DNA of 7,195 nucleotides from Actinomycetes bacterium (GTDB taxonomy: Bacteria; Actinomycetota; Actinomycetes; Actinomycetales; Beutenbergiaceae), in contig JAJYRV010000100.1 of the NCBI GenBank assembly GCA_021793935.1, positions 1 through 7,195 of the forward strand, given 5' to 3'. The translations under genes were made by a program, and so were the position numbers. The notes beneath the pieces are model-generated. The model did no database searches. It was given only the letters and a program-made list of their open reading frames with translations, and was not told where the DNA came from. Positions 5,916 through 7,195 of this stretch are shown piece by piece. How positions within the stretch are numbered: position 1 is the stretch's first letter; the number at the start of each line of letters is the position of its first letter.

Positions 5916-7109
5916 CTACGTTAATAAGGGGAAATAGGGTGAAATTATTCCGGCAGCCTCACTGCTGCCGCTACCGAAGCCTCGATTGATCGCGTACCAC
6001 ACGAGCAGACCGAGTACCACGGCGACAACGGCGATCACGATCCACTGCAACAGGGTCAGCCACATTGGCGTGCGGCCCTTGCGCTCATTCTGCGTCGCCA
6101 GCGGTTCCGGCTCGTCGCTCCCGCCAGGTTCTTGCACAGCCGGCAGCGAGGTGAGGGTATGCCAGTCGGGGAGGTCGAAATTCCCGTCTCCGGGGGTGGG
6201 GACGGGTGGCTCCAGCACCTCACCCTTCCCCGCTGCGCTCTCATCCTCCGCGGCCTCGGCCGGTTCCGGTTCGGCAACAGCCGGTTCGGCGGGCTCGAGG
6301 TCCGGAAGGAGATCGTCGGTGACCACGGGGGTATCGATGACTGCTGTCCAGTCCGCGGCGTCAGTGTCTTCCACCGGCGATGCCGCGGACTGCGCCGCGG
6401 CTTCGCTCAGTCCCTGCGGGATAGCGGCTTCGAAAACCGAGCGCCGTTGGGGGGCAGCATTCTCTGCAGGAGCCGGTTCGGCGGGTTCGGCGCCGCGCGC
6501 GCCGGGCGGGGTGTCCGGGGCGGCGTTGATGTCCGCCATCGCCCGCCGGATCTGATCGAATTCGCCGGTGTACTCCCCAGTTTGAGCACCCTCGGGGCGA
6601 ACCACGGGGCGCCGGGCCGTCTGCTCAGCAGGCGATTCCGGGCGAGGTTCGGGCCGCTCCCCCAGTTCTGAAGCAACCACTTTGGTGCTCACGCGTTGAG
6701 GAGCCGGCGGAGGCGCGGGCTCGGGCTCCACGGGATCTTCCTCGATGAACGGCTCGGATTCGACCGTGCTTTCCAGTTCGCCGGTATCAATCGTTTCCGC
6801 TTCGTGCATCGCGGCAAGCTCCCGCAGTTGCCGGCGCGTGAGTCCCGACGCCGCCGAGACTTTCCCCGCGAGCACATCCGCAGACGTGACGACGGGCGGT
6901 TCCTCCACCGGTTCTTCCACCGGGGCGGTGGGTTGCGGGTCGGCAACAACCAACTGGCCGTCGACCCGTTTGAGCGCACCCATCTCCAGCGCGCGTTCCC
7001 GCTGCCGCAACTCACGCCGGGTCAGGGGCGGACCGTCCTCTCGCGCCAACTGGGCAAGCTCGTCTCGAGAGAACTGGGGTTGGTCTGGTGTGGGAAGTTC
7101 TTCGTTCAC
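5916..7109 (-). CDS. Pro/Glu/Ala-rich tail-anchored membrane protein of the nadD–rsfS operon
   Basis: This 397-residue protein has no named function that I know. The first 340 residues are acidic, rich in Pro, Glu and Ala, and likely disordered, with stretches such as EPAEPAVAEPEPAEAAEDES. One hydrophobic segment (residues 349-373) lies near the end, preceded by a positive RKGR and followed by a 24-residue tail. That suggests a cytoplasmic N-terminal region anchored by its C-terminus. Two copies of a basic helical motif, LTRRELRQRERAL (29-41) and LTRRQLRELAAMH (90-102), stand out from the acidic background and may be a binding site. The start is GTG 7109: AGGGA lies 5 bases ahead and the codon overlaps the nadD stop as GTGA. 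A poorly conserved membrane protein in this slot between nadD and rsfS is familiar from related actinobacteria, which supports a real gene. The third base of codons is mostly G or C. Confidence 0.85.
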   Translation of the reverse strand: MNEELPTPDQPQFSRDELAQLAREDGPPLTRRELRQRERALEMGALKRVDGQLVVADPQPTAPVEEPVEEPPVVTSADVLAGKVSAASGLTRRQLRELAAMHEAETIDTGELESTVESEPFIEEDPVEPEPAPPPAPQRVSTKVVASELGERPEPRPESPAEQTARRPVVRPEGAQTGEYTGEFDQIRRAMADINAAPDTPPGARGAEPAEPAPAENAAPQRRSVFEAAIPQGLSEAAAQSAASPVEDTDAADWTAVIDTPVVTDDLLPDLEPAEPAVAEPEPAEAAEDESAAGKGEVLEPPVPTPGDGNFDLPDWHTLTSLPAVQEPGGSDEPEPLATQNERKGRTPMWLTLLQWIVIAVVAVVLGLLVWYAINRGFGSGSSEAAGIISPYFPLLT

Positions 7110-7195
7110 GATTGTCCCTGAGCAATCCGCTCCGAGGGGAGCTCACCCTCTCGTGATTCGTTGAGGTACAAGCCATGCTTACCGATGTACTGTAC
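7106..7195 (-). CDS. nadD: Nicotinate-nucleotide adenylyltransferase NadD, C-terminal end (5' part outside window)
   Basis: The minus strand is open from the window edge to a TGA at 7106, giving 29 residues that begin VQYIGKHGLYL. V-x-YI-x-KH/R-x-LY near the C-terminus is typical of NadD, which transfers AMP to nicotinate mononucleotide in NAD synthesis. The remaining residues are a short variable tail. The assignment rests on this short motif plus the neighbouring rsfS and phosphatase genes. The stop overlaps the next start by four bases, so translation of the two is probably coupled. Confidence 0.75.
   Translation of the reverse strand, partial: VQYIGKHGLYLNESREGELPSERIAQGQS

Noticed and set aside
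5986..6671. Plus-strand frames rich in Ser/Gly/Arg opposite the tail-anchored protein
   Set aside because: They mirror the biased Pro/Glu/Ala codons of the real minus-strand gene and have no start signals or motifs.

Overview
The window reads as chromosomal DNA of a high-GC Gram-positive bacterium (Actinomycetota). Three things point there: GC-rich third codon positions in the clear genes, frequent GTG and TTG starts, and the order nadD – tail-anchored hypothetical – rsfS – histidine phosphatase – tRNA-Ala at the right end. That gene order is familiar from actinobacteria, and a Microbacteriaceae-like genome is my best guess. The family assignment is inference from layout, not from a search.

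Left part (1-2845). The window opens inside the 3' part of a conserved hypothetical gene (plus strand, ends at 468). Facing it on the minus strand is a stretch (545-1129) that makes sense only as one protein read across several frames, so it is called a pseudogene or frameshifted gene. Next comes about 360 bases without a convincing gene. This holds three adjacent hairpins (1173-1269) and a small terminator-like hairpin (1367-1383). A minus-strand membrane protein (1494-2714) follows, with three membrane segments and two tandem copies of an extracytoplasmic domain. The copies are offset by exactly 129 codons and can also be recognised at DNA level.

Middle (2846-4737). A small minus-strand two-helix membrane protein with a possible bacterial PH-like domain is followed by a divergent plus-strand operon. 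The operon holds an ArsR-type repressor without metal-binding cysteines (TTG start) and an AHSA1/SRPBCC protein whose gene overlaps it by 35 bases. A good promoter candidate lies 31 bases ahead of the TTG. Bases 4498-4737 show no gene.

Right part (4738-7195). All features are on the minus strand. In transcription order they are the 3' end of nadD (NAD biosynthesis), a Pro/Glu-rich tail-anchored protein, rsfS (ribosome silencing factor), a histidine phosphatase related to GpgP, and tRNA-Ala(GGC) with an encoded CCA. Two of the junctions are 4-base stop/start overlaps (GTGA and TTGA), so the four protein genes look like one translationally coupled operon. The tRNA follows 51 bases later and has its own promoter candidate.

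I see no CRISPR array, insertion sequence, phage module or recognisable defence system. The most notable items are the multi-frame pseudogene, the structured gene-free stretch and the internally duplicated membrane protein.
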